64,000 nt of DNA from Micromonospora arborensis (GCF_003205615.1 NZ_PYBV01000012.1:33810-97809); one strand, 5' to 3'. Shown: positions 55,122 through 64,000, numbered from the stretch's first letter. The notes: generated by a model not told the origin, from the sequence alone. Numbers and translations are program-made.

Positions 55122-57200
55122 GTGACGCCTGCCGAGTCCCGCGCCCTGCCCGCGCCGCACCCGGAGGCGGCAGCCGGCTCCGACGAGATGGTGAGCTATC
55201 GCACTCCGGTCGGCCTCCTCGCCGGCCCCGCCGCGCTGACCAGCACCTCCACCGCGCCGGTAGAGGCCACCGAGGCCACGCTCGCCGCCCCAGCCGAGGC
55301 GCCAGCTCCAGCCGAGGCGCCAGCTCCAGCCGAGGCGCCAGCTCCCGCCGAGGCGCCAGCTCCCGCCGAGGCGCCAGCTCCCGCCGAGGCGCCGGCTCCC
55401 GCCGAGCCCGCCGGGCCGGCTGACGGCACGCCGGCCGTACCGACGCGCGCGTGGTGGCGTCGGTGGACCCGGCGGCGGCAGCACCTGGCGGTCGGCGGAC
55501 TGTTTCTGCTCGCGGCGCTCTGGGTGACCAGCCGGATCTGGCTGGACCCGTCCGGCCGGGTGGCCTCGCTCTACACCGGTGACCCGGCGCAGGTGCAGTT
55601 CTTCCTCGCCCACTCGGTACGCGTGGTGCTGCACGGCGAGTACCCGTTCTACACCGAGCAGTTCAACTACCCCGACGGCGTCAACCTGATGGCCAACACG
55701 GCGGTGCTGGCACTGGGCATTCCGATGGTCCCGGTGACGCTGCTGTTCGGGCCGGCTGTCTCCTTCGTGTTGCTGGTGACGCTCGGCCTCGCCGGTACCG
55801 CCATGGCCTGGTACCTCATGCTCTCCCGCCATCTGGTGCGTACGCCGCTCGCGGCGGCGGTCGGCGGTTGGTTCTGCGGGTTCTCGCCCGCGATGCTCTC
55901 GCACGCCAGTTGGCACCCGAACATCATCAGCCAGTTCCTGCTGCCGTTCATCGTCTGGCGGGTGCTGGTGCTCACCCGGTCGCGCCGGCCGGTCCTGGAC
56001 GGGGCGCTGCTCGCACTGCTGGTCACCGTGCAGGCGTTCATCAACGAGGAGATCCTGCTCTTCACGGCGCTGGCGTGCGGTGTCTTCCTGCTGGCGGTGC
56101 TCGTGCAGGAGCCGGCCCGCTGGCGGACCGCCTGGCGGCCCCTGGGCGCCGGTGTGGTGACCTGCGGGCTGCTGGCCGGGGCGCTGCTGGCGTACCCCCT
56201 GTATGTGCAGTTCGCCGGGCCGATGGCCTACCACGGGCTCAGCGACGCGGTGAAGGACTACGGCAACGACATCGCCGCCTTCTTCGCCCCCGGCTCACCC
56301 ACCCTCGGCGGCAACCAACGAGCCAACATCAACCTGGCGCCGAACTACTCGGAGGAGAACGCCTTCTTCGGCTGGAGCCTGTCGCTGCTCGCCATCGGCG
56401 TCGTGGTCTGGCTGCGCCGGGAGTTGATCGTCCGCGCGCTCGCGGTGACGGGCCTGCTCTTCGCCGTGCTGTCGCTCGGCGAGCGGGTCTCCTGGTGGGA
56501 TCGGGAACTGGTCAGCGGGCCGTGGCAGTGGTTGGTTCACCTGCCGCTGCTGGACGCGGTGGTGCCGACCCGGTTCGGTCTGATCACCAGTGTCGTGATC
56601 GGTCTGCTACTCGCGTTCGCCGTCGAGCGGGCCTGGGCGTTGCGCGTCGCCGATCGGCGCACCGTACGGGTGCTCACCGCCGCAGGCCTGGCGTTCGCGT
56701 TGCTGCCGATCGCCCCTATGCCGCTGCGGATGGTCGGCAGGCCGCCGGTGCCGGACTTCATCACCGCCGACCGCTGGCGGGCGTACGTCGGGCCGGACCA
56801 GACGCTGGTGCCGATCCCGGTGCCCAGCATGGGCAACACGCACGGTATGCGCTGGGCGGCGGCCACCAACCTCGACTTCAAGATCCCCGGCGGTTACTTC
56901 CTCGCACCCCGCAACGGCAACACCGGTGACGCCGGCCGGTTCGGCGGCCGACCCAGCGGGGTGGGCCAGATGCTGGAGGAGGTGGCGACCACCGGCCGTA
57001 CGCCGAAGCTCGACGACCGGCAGCGCCGCCGATTCACCGACGAGCTGCGGCACTGGCGGGCGGCGATCCTGGTGCTGCCGGTGCGGCAGCAGAACGCGGA
57101 GCCGCTGCGACGTACCGTCGAGGAGCTGGTCGGCCCGGGCCGCCAGGAGCTGGACGTCTGGGTGTGGGACGTCCGGGCGCTGACCGACCGCTCGGTCTGA
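55122..57200 (+). CDS. Large membrane protein, GT-C glycosyltransferase-like (paralogue 1)
   Basis: The 692-residue protein has a cytoplasmic N-terminus with six AEAPAP repeats (about residues 58-93), then about 12 helices and a C-terminal soluble region. The first outer loop carries GDPAQVQFFLAH and the motif YPDGVNLMANTAVL, shared by the two paralogues, and the late region has W-R-A-Y-V-G-P-D-Q and DVWVWDVRAL, also shared. The layout resembles membrane GT-C transferases that use lipid-linked sugars, but I cannot assign a family. The stop overlaps the start of paralogue 2 (TGATG). Confidence 0.7.
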   Translation: MTPAESRALPAPHPEAAAGSDEMVSYRTPVGLLAGPAALTSTSTAPVEATEATLAAPAEAPAPAEAPAPAEAPAPAEAPAPAEAPAPAEAPAPAEPAGPADGTPAVPTRAWWRRWTRRRQHLAVGGLFLLAALWVTSRIWLDPSGRVASLYTGDPAQVQFFLAHSVRVVLHGEYPFYTEQFNYPDGVNLMANTAVLALGIPMVPVTLLFGPAVSFVLLVTLGLAGTAMAWYLMLSRHLVRTPLAAAVGGWFCGFSPAMLSHASWHPNIISQFLLPFIVWRVLVLTRSRRPVLDGALLALLVTVQAFINEEILLFTALACGVFLLAVLVQEPARWRTAWRPLGAGVVTCGLLAGALLAYPLYVQFAGPMAYHGLSDAVKDYGNDIAAFFAPGSPTLGGNQRANINLAPNYSEENAFFGWSLSLLAIGVVVWLRRELIVRALAVTGLLFAVLSLGERVSWWDRELVSGPWQWLVHLPLLDAVVPTRFGLITSVVIGLLLAFAVERAWALRVADRRTVRVLTAAGLAFALLPIAPMPLRMVGRPPVPDFITADRWRAYVGPDQTLVPIPVPSMGNTHGMRWAAATNLDFKIPGGYFLAPRNGNTGDAGRFGGRPSGVGQMLEEVATTGRTPKLDDRQRRRFTDELRHWRAAILVLPVRQQNAEPLRRTVEELVGPGRQELDVWVWDVRALTDRSV
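55293..55400. repeat. Six 18-bp tandem repeats coding AEAPAP
   Basis: Units start at 55293, 55311, 55329, 55347, 55365 and 55383 with only A/C and A/G substitutions. They encode an Ala/Pro/Glu linker before the first membrane helix. Confidence 0.9.
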
Positions 57201-59077
57201 TGACCACCGGGACGACGTCACCGATCACCGCGTCCCCGGCGGCGGCGGCCCGCACCTCCCGGCCGGCCTGGCTCACCGACGTGCTGGTGGTGGCCGGCTA
57301 TCTGGGGCTGGCCGCGGTGCTGACCTGCGCGCAGTGGGGTCACCCGTGGCGGCTGTTCCACCAGGCAGGTGACCAGGTCCTCTTCGAGTGGATGCTGGCC
57401 CACGCGGCCCACGCCCTGGTCGAGGGGGAGAACCCGCTCTACGGTGTGGGGCTGAACGCGCCCGACGGGGTCAACCTGATGGCGAACACCTCGGTCCTCG
57501 GCCTGGGTGTCCCGCTGGCCCCGGTCACCCTGCTCTTCGGCTCGCAGGTGGCGTTCTGCGTGGCGGTGGTCTGCTGCCTCGCCGGCACCGCTGCCGCCTG
57601 GTACGCGCTGCTGCGCCGCCGACTGGTCACCACCCGGTCCGCAGCCGCGGTCGGCGGTCTGATCTGCGGCTTCGCCCCGGGCATGATCGCCCAGGCGGGT
57701 GCCCACCCGCACATCGCCGCACAGTTCCTGGTGCCCGCGATCCTCGCCCTGGTGTTCCGGCCCGCCCCGAATCCGGCCCACCGACCCGACGACCTGCACC
57801 GACCCGACGACCTGCGCCGACCCGACGACCTGCGCCGACCCGAGGGCGTGTGGCGGTCCGACGGCGTGTGGCGTCCCGGCGTCGGCCTCGGGCTGCTGCT
57901 CGTCTGGCAGGTCTTCATCGGCGAGGAGGTGCTGGTCTTCCTCGCGCTCGCGGCCGGGGTGTTCGCGCTGGGCTACGCGCTGGCCGACCGTGCGGCCGCC
58001 CGACGGCTCGCGCCGGCCCTCTTCGGGCGGCTCGCGGTGGCGGCCGGGGTGGCGGCGGTGCCGCTGGCCTACCCGCTGTGGTTCCAGTTCTACGGCCCGC
58101 AGCACTACTCGGGCATGGCGTTCGCCACGCAGGGCTTCCAGTTGGACGCCGCGTCGTTCACCGCGTCGGCCCGGCAGACCGTGCTCGGTGACGACTGGCT
58201 GCCCGGGTTGCTCTCGCCGAACCCGACCGAGGAGAACTCGTTCTTCGGCCCGGGACTGCTGGTGCTCGCCGTGGTGATCGTGATCTGGCAGTGGCGACGA
58301 CCACTGGTCCGGGCGCTTGCTGGTTGCGGAGTGGTCTTCGCCCTGCTCTCGCTCGGCACCGAGCTGCGGGTGGACGGCACCGCCACCGGCATCCCCGGGC
58401 CGTACCGGCTGGTCGCCGGGCTGCCGCTGCTCGACCTCGCGGTGCCGGCCCGGTTCGCGCTGGTCTGCGTACCGGTGCTGGGTGTGCTGGTGGCGCTGTC
58501 CCTGGACCGGGTCCGCACCGCGCGCGGGCCGGCCACGGTGCCCGGCCTGCCGGTGCGGTTGCTGTGGGCCGGCGCGGTCGCCGCCGCGTTGCTGCCGCTC
58601 GTTCCGACGCCGATCCGCGTGGTGCCGGTCGCGCCGGTACCGGCGTTCGTCGCCGACGGTGGCTGGCGTCCCCTGGTGCCGCCGGGCCGGACGGTGGTCG
58701 CGTTACCCCCGGTCACGGGTGCCGGGCGCAGCGCGGTGATGCTGTGGTCCGCCCGTACCGGTCTGGCGTTCCGCGCGCCCGGCGGTTACTTCATCGGCCC
58801 CAGCGGCCCGGACGACCCGGCGGCCCGCTGGGGGGCGCCGGACCGGCCCACGTCGGTGCTGCTACGCCGGGTGGCCCAGTCCGGCGCGGTGCCGGTGCTC
58901 ACCGACGCCGACCGCCGCCAGGCCGTCGAGGACCTGCGGCACTGGCGTGCCGCGGTGGTGGTGCTCGGCTGGCTGGAGCACGGTGACCCGGTCCGCCGGA
59001 CCGTCGACGACCTGCTCGGCCCGGGTCGACCGGTCGACGGCGGGTGGGTGTGGGACGTCCGGGACCGCGTGCGTTAG
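57200..59077 (+). CDS. Large membrane protein, GT-C glycosyltransferase-like (paralogue 2)
   Basis: The 625-residue protein has the same layout as paralogue 1: NAPDGVNLMANTSVLGLGVP in the first outer loop, a dozen helices, GWRPLVPPGRTVVALPP, FRAPGGYFIGP and a final RRTVDDLLGPGRPVDGGWVW. An inserted cytoplasmic or outer loop (about residues 190-225) carries RPDDL repeats. ATG 57200 overlaps the previous stop. The end meets paralogue 3 head-on within one base. Confidence 0.7.
   Translation: MTTGTTSPITASPAAAARTSRPAWLTDVLVVAGYLGLAAVLTCAQWGHPWRLFHQAGDQVLFEWMLAHAAHALVEGENPLYGVGLNAPDGVNLMANTSVLGLGVPLAPVTLLFGSQVAFCVAVVCCLAGTAAAWYALLRRRLVTTRSAAAVGGLICGFAPGMIAQAGAHPHIAAQFLVPAILALVFRPAPNPAHRPDDLHRPDDLRRPDDLRRPEGVWRSDGVWRPGVGLGLLLVWQVFIGEEVLVFLALAAGVFALGYALADRAAARRLAPALFGRLAVAAGVAAVPLAYPLWFQFYGPQHYSGMAFATQGFQLDAASFTASARQTVLGDDWLPGLLSPNPTEENSFFGPGLLVLAVVIVIWQWRRPLVRALAGCGVVFALLSLGTELRVDGTATGIPGPYRLVAGLPLLDLAVPARFALVCVPVLGVLVALSLDRVRTARGPATVPGLPVRLLWAGAVAAALLPLVPTPIRVVPVAPVPAFVADGGWRPLVPPGRTVVALPPVTGAGRSAVMLWSARTGLAFRAPGGYFIGPSGPDDPAARWGAPDRPTSVLLRRVAQSGAVPVLTDADRRQAVEDLRHWRAAVVVLGWLEHGDPVRRTVDDLLGPGRPVDGGWVWDVRDRVR
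57782..57835. repeat. Three 18-bp tandem repeats coding RPDDL(H/R)
   Basis: Units start at 57782, 57800 and 57818 and differ at one position. The unit length matches that of the repeats in paralogue 1, but the sequences differ. Confidence 0.8.
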
Positions 59078-60964
59078 TCAACCCACCAGCGCGCGGACGT
59101 CCCAGACCCAGACGTCGTCGACCCGCTGCGGCGACCCGAGCAGACCGGTGACCAGTTCGCGCAGCACCGCCTCGCGCGGGTGTGCCCCGAGGACCACCAC
59201 CGATGCCCGCCAGAACCGCAGATCCTCGATGGCCTGGCGGCGGTTCTCGTCGGTGAGCGCCGGCACCTGGCCCTTGTCCATCGTGGAGTAGATGAGGGTG
59301 CTGGTGGGCCGGTTCGGTGCGCCGAAGACTCCCTCGCCCAACTCGTTGGGGCCGATGAAGTAGCCGCCCGGGACGGGGAACTCCTGCCCGGTGAGCGCAC
59401 TCCAGCGCAGGGTCGGCAGGCCGTGCACGTTGCTCGGGATCGGCACCGGCACCAGGGTCCGGCCCGCCGGCACGTACGGCCGCCAGCCGCCGGCGGTGAT
59501 GAAGTGCGGCGGCGGGTCGATCTGCTGGGCGGGCAACGGCCGGGGAAAGAGCGGCAGGACGGCGAGGGCGACCGCCGCGTACCCGACCGGGCGCAGCCAC
59601 CGACGGCGCGCGACCGGCGCGGGCGCGGCGTCGGACGTCGCCGGCTCACCGGCGCGTTGGGCCGGCACCCGCGGCCGGTCGGTCACCGGGCGCCCCTGGC
59701 GGTGCGCGGCGTCCCAGGTCAACGCGAGCAGTACGCCCACCGCGGCGGCAACCACCAGCGTCAGCCGGGTCGGCATCATCATCTCGACCAGCGGCAGGTC
59801 GTCCGGCACGTACGACCACGGGCCGCGCACACCGGTCTCCACGCCGTCGAAGCGCACCCACGGCCCGATCGCGGCGACGCTGAACACCACGATCAGCACC
59901 GCGACGATCCGCGTGGCCAGCGACCGGCGTACGAGCAGCACCAGAGCCACCAGCGAGAGCAGCACCAGCGGCCAGCCGAACCAGGTGTTCTGCTCGGTCA
60001 GCCCGATCGTCTTCTCCACGGCCGGATCGCCGGCCCAGGTGTCCCGCGCGAAGGTGACGAAGGCGACCAGGTCCTCGCCCCAGTTGTGGAAGACGCCACC
60101 CTGCAACCCCCGGTAGGACTGCGGGCCGTTGAACTGGTACCAGATCGGGTACGCCGCGAGCACCAGGGTCAGCCCACCGGCGACGCCGAGCCCGGCCAGG
60201 AACGTGCCGGCGGCGGCCCGGGTGGCCCGTGGCCGCTGCACGGCGTACGCCAGCACGACGACCAGGCAGGCCAGCGCGGTGAGCAGCAGCATCTCCTCGT
60301 TGATGAAGATCTGGTACGTCACCAGCGCCCCGAGCACCAGCCCGTTGCGCCGCCACCGGCCCGGCTCACCCAGGCGCAGCACCCGCACCACGATCAGCGG
60401 CAGCAGGAAGTTGGACACGAAGTTGGGCTGCCCGTTGGCGTGGTGGATGACTCCCGGCGCGAAGCCGAGGAACGCGCCGCCGACGAAGGCCGCCGCCCGG
60501 GAACGCACCAGGTGGCGGGAGAGCATCCAGTACCCCGTGCCGGCGGTTGCCGCCAGCGCCCCACCGAGGTAGAGCGCGTACATCACCTGGGGGCCGAGCA
60601 GCAGGGTCAGCGGGGCCAGCGGCAGGGTCATCCCGAGCAGCGAGGTGTTGGCCATCATGTTCACCCCGTCCGGGGCGTTCTGCCGGGCCGTGAAGAGCGG
60701 GTTCTCCAGGTGCCGCACCGAGTACGCGCCGTGCGCGAACAGCCACTCGAACCAGCTGTGGTCGGTGGGCAGGTGCGAGGAGACCCGGCCGCTGACGTCA
60801 CCCCAGTAGTTGAGGCAGACGAAGATGCCCAGCAGCACATAGGCTCCGAGGGCCAACAGGTCGGCTCGGGCCGGGCGGCGTCGAGGCCGCCGTGCCGGCT
60901 CGACCTCGGCCGGGTCGGCGTCGGTCACGGGATTCAGCGAAGGGTCTACCACCGGCACAGCCAC
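59078..60964 (-). CDS. Large membrane protein, GT-C glycosyltransferase-like (paralogue 3)
   Basis: The 628-residue protein shares the core of paralogues 1 and 2: NAPDGVNMMANTSLLGMTLP in the first outer loop, many helices, PYVPAGRTLVPVPIPSNVHG, FPVPGGYFIGPNE and DVWVWDVRALVG at the end. GTG 60964 is preferred because TACGAT (60973-60978, minus strand) ends 8 bases before it, a leaderless-start pattern; the frame is open to 61015. It converges on paralogue 2 and diverges from the beta-propeller pair. Confidence 0.7.
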   Translation of the reverse strand: MAVPVVDPSLNPVTDADPAEVEPARRPRRRPARADLLALGAYVLLGIFVCLNYWGDVSGRVSSHLPTDHSWFEWLFAHGAYSVRHLENPLFTARQNAPDGVNMMANTSLLGMTLPLAPLTLLLGPQVMYALYLGGALAATAGTGYWMLSRHLVRSRAAAFVGGAFLGFAPGVIHHANGQPNFVSNFLLPLIVVRVLRLGEPGRWRRNGLVLGALVTYQIFINEEMLLLTALACLVVVLAYAVQRPRATRAAAGTFLAGLGVAGGLTLVLAAYPIWYQFNGPQSYRGLQGGVFHNWGEDLVAFVTFARDTWAGDPAVEKTIGLTEQNTWFGWPLVLLSLVALVLLVRRSLATRIVAVLIVVFSVAAIGPWVRFDGVETGVRGPWSYVPDDLPLVEMMMPTRLTLVVAAAVGVLLALTWDAAHRQGRPVTDRPRVPAQRAGEPATSDAAPAPVARRRWLRPVGYAAVALAVLPLFPRPLPAQQIDPPPHFITAGGWRPYVPAGRTLVPVPIPSNVHGLPTLRWSALTGQEFPVPGGYFIGPNELGEGVFGAPNRPTSTLIYSTMDKGQVPALTDENRRQAIEDLRFWRASVVVLGAHPREAVLRELVTGLLGSPQRVDDVWVWDVRALVG

Positions 60965-60972
60965 GACGCGCC

Positions 60973-60978
60973 ATCGTA
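60973..60978 (-). promoter_or_regulatory. TACGAT -10 box for paralogue 3
   Basis: TACGAT on the minus strand lies 8 bases before GTG 60964. Confidence 0.4.
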
Positions 60979-61078
60979 CAGGCGTGGGTCCGTCGCTTTT
61001 GCCGGCCCGGTGCACCCACGGTCGGTTTGCCGGACGCCAACCTGTCGGCTAGCCGGGCGCGCTGAGGAAGGACGGTCG

Positions 61079-62353
61079 TTGTCGATCATCGAGCTGGGCG
61101 AAGTCAGGGACGAGTCGACAGTTGTGCCGCCGGCCCGCCGGCCACGCGCCGCCGGCCGCCCACTGCGCAGCGCTGCCGTGCTGCTCCTCGCCCTGGTGGT
61201 GTTGGCCGGTGCGACACCGTTTCCGGAACGGATGGTGAGCGTGGTGCCGGGGCCACGCGCGGCTGCGGTCTACCTCGCTGCGGATGACGTCTTCGTGGTC
61301 GACCCGCCGACACCCGACAAGGACCGGTACCTGACCGCGTACGCCGAGCCGTCGCCGAGCGGCGCGAGTGTGCGGCGGCGGTGGCAGGCGTCGCTGCCCC
61401 GCCAGGGTGACTACCTCGACGTCCGGGTCCAGCAGGGGCTGGTGCTGGCGATGGGGGTCAGCGCCACGGACGGGGTGTTCCATACCACCGCATTCGATGC
61501 CGAGACGGGCCAACAGCGCTGGCAGCATCCTGGCGCTCCCCAACCGATCGTCGACGGCGGCCTGCTGCTGTCGGACCCCCGGGAAGACGGGTCGGGCGCG
61601 ATCAGCCGGGTCGAGCCCGAGACCGGCCGGTTGCTCTGGTCGGTGCCCGTCCCGGAGGGCGCGGACAACATCTACCACGGGGCCGACGGTCGGGTCGACC
61701 AGTTCCTACTCGTGCAGCCGACCGGCGAGGTGCAGGTGTACGACGCCAGCAGCGGCCGGCTGTTGCGCAGCGTCGACACCCTGCCCGGCGACCGGTCGGC
61801 GTTCCAGCGGGTGCAGGTCGTTGACGACCTGTTGCTGCTCGTCCCACCCGGCGGTACCCGCCTGGTGGGCTACGGGCTGCCCGGGCTGGAACGGCGCTGG
61901 ACGGCCGACGTGTCGCTGGTGTCGTGGGCGACCCGCTGCGGCGACCTGCTCTGCGTGGCGCCGCAGAACGGCGGCCTCCAGGTCCTCGATCCGGCCACCG
62001 GCCTGCTGCACTGGTCCGACCCGACGGACCTGTTGGCCGATGTCCGGGGCGACCGGCTGTTGGTGGCCGGGACGGGCGAGGGGTACGTGGTGCGGGACTC
62101 GGCGACCGGGCAGGCACGGACCGAGTTGGGCAAGTGGGTCCTGATTCCGTTGCTCGGGCGCGACGATCCGCTGGTCGGGGTGCGGCAGACGGCCGACGGC
62201 CGGGTGGTCGTCGCCGAACTGGACCTGGTGGCCGGTCGAGCGCGGGTCATCGACGTGGTGCCGGGCCTCGCCAACAGCTGCCAGGCGTCCCTACCGATCC
62301 TGCTCTGCCAAGGCCTCGACGGCACGACCGTGCTGTGGCGGTTGCAACCGTGA
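61079..62353 (+). CDS. Membrane-anchored PQQ-like beta-propeller protein (copy 1)
   Basis: The 424-residue protein starts at TTG 61079 after GAGGAAGGA. It has one membrane helix (about residues 31-48) and an outer beta-propeller built of PQQ/WD-like blades (AFDAETGQQRWQH, VEPETGRLLWSVPV, LDPATGLLHWSDPT). Two Cys pairs (RCGDLLCV and SCQASLPILLC) probably form disulfides outside the cell. It overlaps copy 2 by four bases. No enzymatic residues were seen; the propeller may bind polymers or proteins. Confidence 0.75.
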   Translation: MSIIELGEVRDESTVVPPARRPRAAGRPLRSAAVLLLALVVLAGATPFPERMVSVVPGPRAAAVYLAADDVFVVDPPTPDKDRYLTAYAEPSPSGASVRRRWQASLPRQGDYLDVRVQQGLVLAMGVSATDGVFHTTAFDAETGQQRWQHPGAPQPIVDGGLLLSDPREDGSGAISRVEPETGRLLWSVPVPEGADNIYHGADGRVDQFLLVQPTGEVQVYDASSGRLLRSVDTLPGDRSAFQRVQVVDDLLLLVPPGGTRLVGYGLPGLERRWTADVSLVSWATRCGDLLCVAPQNGGLQVLDPATGLLHWSDPTDLLADVRGDRLLVAGTGEGYVVRDSATGQARTELGKWVLIPLLGRDDPLVGVRQTADGRVVVAELDLVAGRARVIDVVPGLANSCQASLPILLCQGLDGTTVLWRLQP

Positions 62354-63639
62354 CCGGCCCGGTGATCGACCTCGGCGAGCTCCGGCACGGGCCGGACGCG
62401 GACCCGCTGCCCCGCCCACCCCGCGCGAACGGTCGGCCGCTGCGCTGCGCGCTGGTCCTGCTGCTCGTGCTGGCCACCATCGCCTCCGCCGCCGTGCCGC
62501 AGCCCCGGCGGGCCGCGGTGACGTTGCCGGTCTCGGCCGGGGCCGACGTCGTGGTCATCGATGACCTGCTCGTGGTCATCGACGCGGCCACCGACGTGCA
62601 GAGGCCGCAGCGGCTGGCCACGTTTCGGCTGCCCGGTGGCGACCCGATCTGGCAGGCGTCACTACCAGCGGGGGCCCGGTACTGGGGGGTCGCACCACTG
62701 GCCGGGATGCTGCTGGCTACCGGGTACGAGATCGGCCCGGAGGGTCAGGGCAACCTCACGGTGGCGCTGGACCGGGCCACCGGCGCGTACCGGTGGCAGC
62801 AGCCGGGCAGCGCCAGGAGGTTGGCCGACGGCAACCTGCTGCTGCATTCCGGCGGCGATGACGAACCGCAAAGCCTGCGCGCGGTCGACCCCTGCTGTGG
62901 CGCCGTACGTTGGCAACTACCCGACGCCGCCGACTGGATCAATTTCCGGGAAACCGGCCCCGGGGTGGACCGGGTGGTGCTCAACCAGGAGAACGGCCCG
63001 ACCGAGGTACGCGACGCGACCACCGGTGCGGTGCTGGCCCGGGCCGACCTGCGCCCACCCGGCGGCGGGACGCTCGGGTACGTGGAGGTGGTGAACGATC
63101 TTCTGCTCACCATCGGTGGGGACCCGGTCACGGTCACCGCCTACGGGCTGGACCGGCTGGACCGGCGCTGGAGCAGCACGTCCGGCCGGGTGGATTTCGT
63201 GGGGGACTGCGGCCCGGTCCTGTGTCTGCAGACCCGTCTCGCGGGGCTGCGAGCGGTCGACCTCGCGACCGGTGCGGAGCGGTGGCGCAGTGACCGCTGG
63301 GCGTGGGCGTCCCCCACGGGCGGACGTCTGCTGACCAGCACGTTGAGCACCTCGGACACCACCCTGCAGCAGTTCGTCGTGCTCGATCCGCTGACCGGTC
63401 GAGTGTTGGCCGAGCTGGGCCGTTGGGAGCTGGTCCAGTTCGGCCTCGACGGCCCCCTGTTCGGCGTGCGCCGGCACCCGGACGGTGGGCTACTCGTCGC
63501 GGAGCTGGACGTTCGGGCCGGGGAGGCGCGCATGCTGGACGTGCTGCCGGACGCCACGGGGGAGTGCCAGGCGATCGTCGACCAGCTGCGGTGCCGGCAC
63601 GTGGACGGCTCGTTCAAACTGTGGCAGTTGCCCGGCTGA
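62350..63639 (+). CDS. Membrane-anchored PQQ-like beta-propeller protein (copy 2)
   Basis: The 429-residue protein is a paralogue of the preceding gene with the same topology: membrane helix at about 33-50, blades with LDRATGAYRWQQP, VDLATGAERWRSD, LDPLTGRVLAELGRWEL, and the Cys pairs DCGPVLCL and ECQAIVDQLRC. The GTG start overlaps the first gene (GTGA). The stop is directly adjacent to the convergent C39-like gene. Confidence 0.75.
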   Translation: MTGPVIDLGELRHGPDADPLPRPPRANGRPLRCALVLLLVLATIASAAVPQPRRAAVTLPVSAGADVVVIDDLLVVIDAATDVQRPQRLATFRLPGGDPIWQASLPAGARYWGVAPLAGMLLATGYEIGPEGQGNLTVALDRATGAYRWQQPGSARRLADGNLLLHSGGDDEPQSLRAVDPCCGAVRWQLPDAADWINFRETGPGVDRVVLNQENGPTEVRDATTGAVLARADLRPPGGGTLGYVEVVNDLLLTIGGDPVTVTAYGLDRLDRRWSSTSGRVDFVGDCGPVLCLQTRLAGLRAVDLATGAERWRSDRWAWASPTGGRLLTSTLSTSDTTLQQFVVLDPLTGRVLAELGRWELVQFGLDGPLFGVRRHPDGGLLVAELDVRAGEARMLDVLPDATGECQAIVDQLRCRHVDGSFKLWQLPG

Positions 63640-64000
63640 TCACCAGTTGGCCTGGGCGGGCGGCGGGGGCAGCGGCACCGACGCGGGTCGCAGCACGTAC
63701 GCCACGCCGCCGCTGCCCCGCTGCCAGACCGCCTCGAACTGCCGCCGGGGCACGGTTCGGCGGACCGCGTCGTCGTCCGGGGCGTACGGGTCGTTGAGCA
63801 CCGGGTCACCGTCGGCGGTGAAACCGACGAGCACCATCAGGTGGCCGCCGGTGTCGTAGGCGAGTCCCGGCACCTCGTCGGCCCGGAACGCGGCGGAGAC
63901 GATCAGGGGGATGCCGGCCGCGATGAACGCCTCGGCCTCGACCAGTGACCGTAGCCGGGTGACGAACGCGTCCACCCCGTGCAGACCGGCGTACGCGGTG
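63640..64000 (-). CDS. C39-like peptidase, C-terminal part (5' end outside window)
   Basis: About 119 residues are visible with the frame open to the window edge. GGHLMVLVGFTADGDPVLNDPYAP contains the catalytic His (GGHLMVLVG) and the Asn/Asp-type residue (NDPYAP) of C39 papain-like bacteriocin-processing peptidases; the Cys would be upstream. A secreted peptidase is likely. It converges on the beta-propeller pair. Confidence 0.75.
   Translation of the reverse strand, partial: TAYAGLHGVDAFVTRLRSLVEAEAFIAAGIPLIVSAAFRADEVPGLAYDTGGHLMVLVGFTADGDPVLNDPYAPDDDAVRRTVPRRQFEAVWQRGSGGVAYVLRPASVPLPPPPAQANW

Overview
The window is high-GC DNA with actinomycete gene content: a lexA/nrdR/nrdJ block, two principal-type sigma factors, an IdeR-type regulator, Spo0M, AcuC/Pat, and many small actinobacterial families (DUF3039, DUF3093, DUF3099, DUF3159, DUF3710, DUF4193, DUF5522, DUF7455, DUF397/DUF5753). 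Gene content and style suggest a Micromonosporaceae chromosome (Micromonospora or a close relative). That placement is inference from family content, not from a search. I found no rRNA or tRNA gene, CRISPR array, prophage or complete insertion sequence.

Layout. 1-5.2 kb: the end of a Gly/Arg-rich protein, then divergent lexA and nrdR-nrdJ around a regulatory region with SOS-like boxes. 5.2-9.9 kb: an accessory segment. It holds a visibly lower-GC two-gene module (a HEPN-domain protein plus an ORC/CDC6-like P-loop ATPase), an XRE/DUF5753-DUF397 pair, and four overlapping micro-genes ending in a perfect palindrome. 9.9-20 kb: a divergent FolD, an ECF sigma factor with its membrane partner, an FAD monooxygenase, DUF2332, a MerR/hydrolase/MFS cluster, a lipoprotein and IdeR. 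20-25 kb: a rhodanese and the AcuC-Pat reversible lysine-acetylation operon. 25-35 kb: a SigB-like sigma factor, Spo0M, Dtd, a methyltransferase, an HTH/GNAT pair, a glycosylase-like protein, a BrnT/BrnA-like toxin-antitoxin pair, the pseudouridine catabolic pair PsuG/PsuK-like and a TRIC channel. 35-40 kb: a helicase, a long non-coding tract with a candidate MITE, DUF7455 and the principal sigma factor. 40-51.5 kb: inositol-phosphatase-like, LytR_C, DUF4193, dut, DUF3710, OB-fold, DUF3159, two TrkA-type RCK proteins, a KimA-like K+ transporter and an RNA uracil methyltransferase. 51.5-64 kb: dxs, then an envelope cluster of a lipoprotein, three paralogous large membrane proteins, two paralogous membrane-anchored beta-propellers and a C39-like peptidase cut by the window end.

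Functional links. LexA, NrdR and NrdJ connect DNA damage to dNTP supply, with Dut further along. AcuC and Pat form an acetylation/deacetylation switch. Two RCK proteins face a KimA-like permease and probably make a potassium-uptake locus. PsuG and the PfkB kinase form a pseudouridine degradation unit.

Most interesting points: the HEPN-ATPase module as a candidate defence or toxin system; a previously unremarked 218-bp MITE (18-bp perfect terminal inverted repeats, 9-bp target duplication) that split an older palindrome; long palindromes between several convergent gene pairs; the Cys-motif micro-gene cassette; and the triple membrane-protein/beta-propeller envelope cluster.
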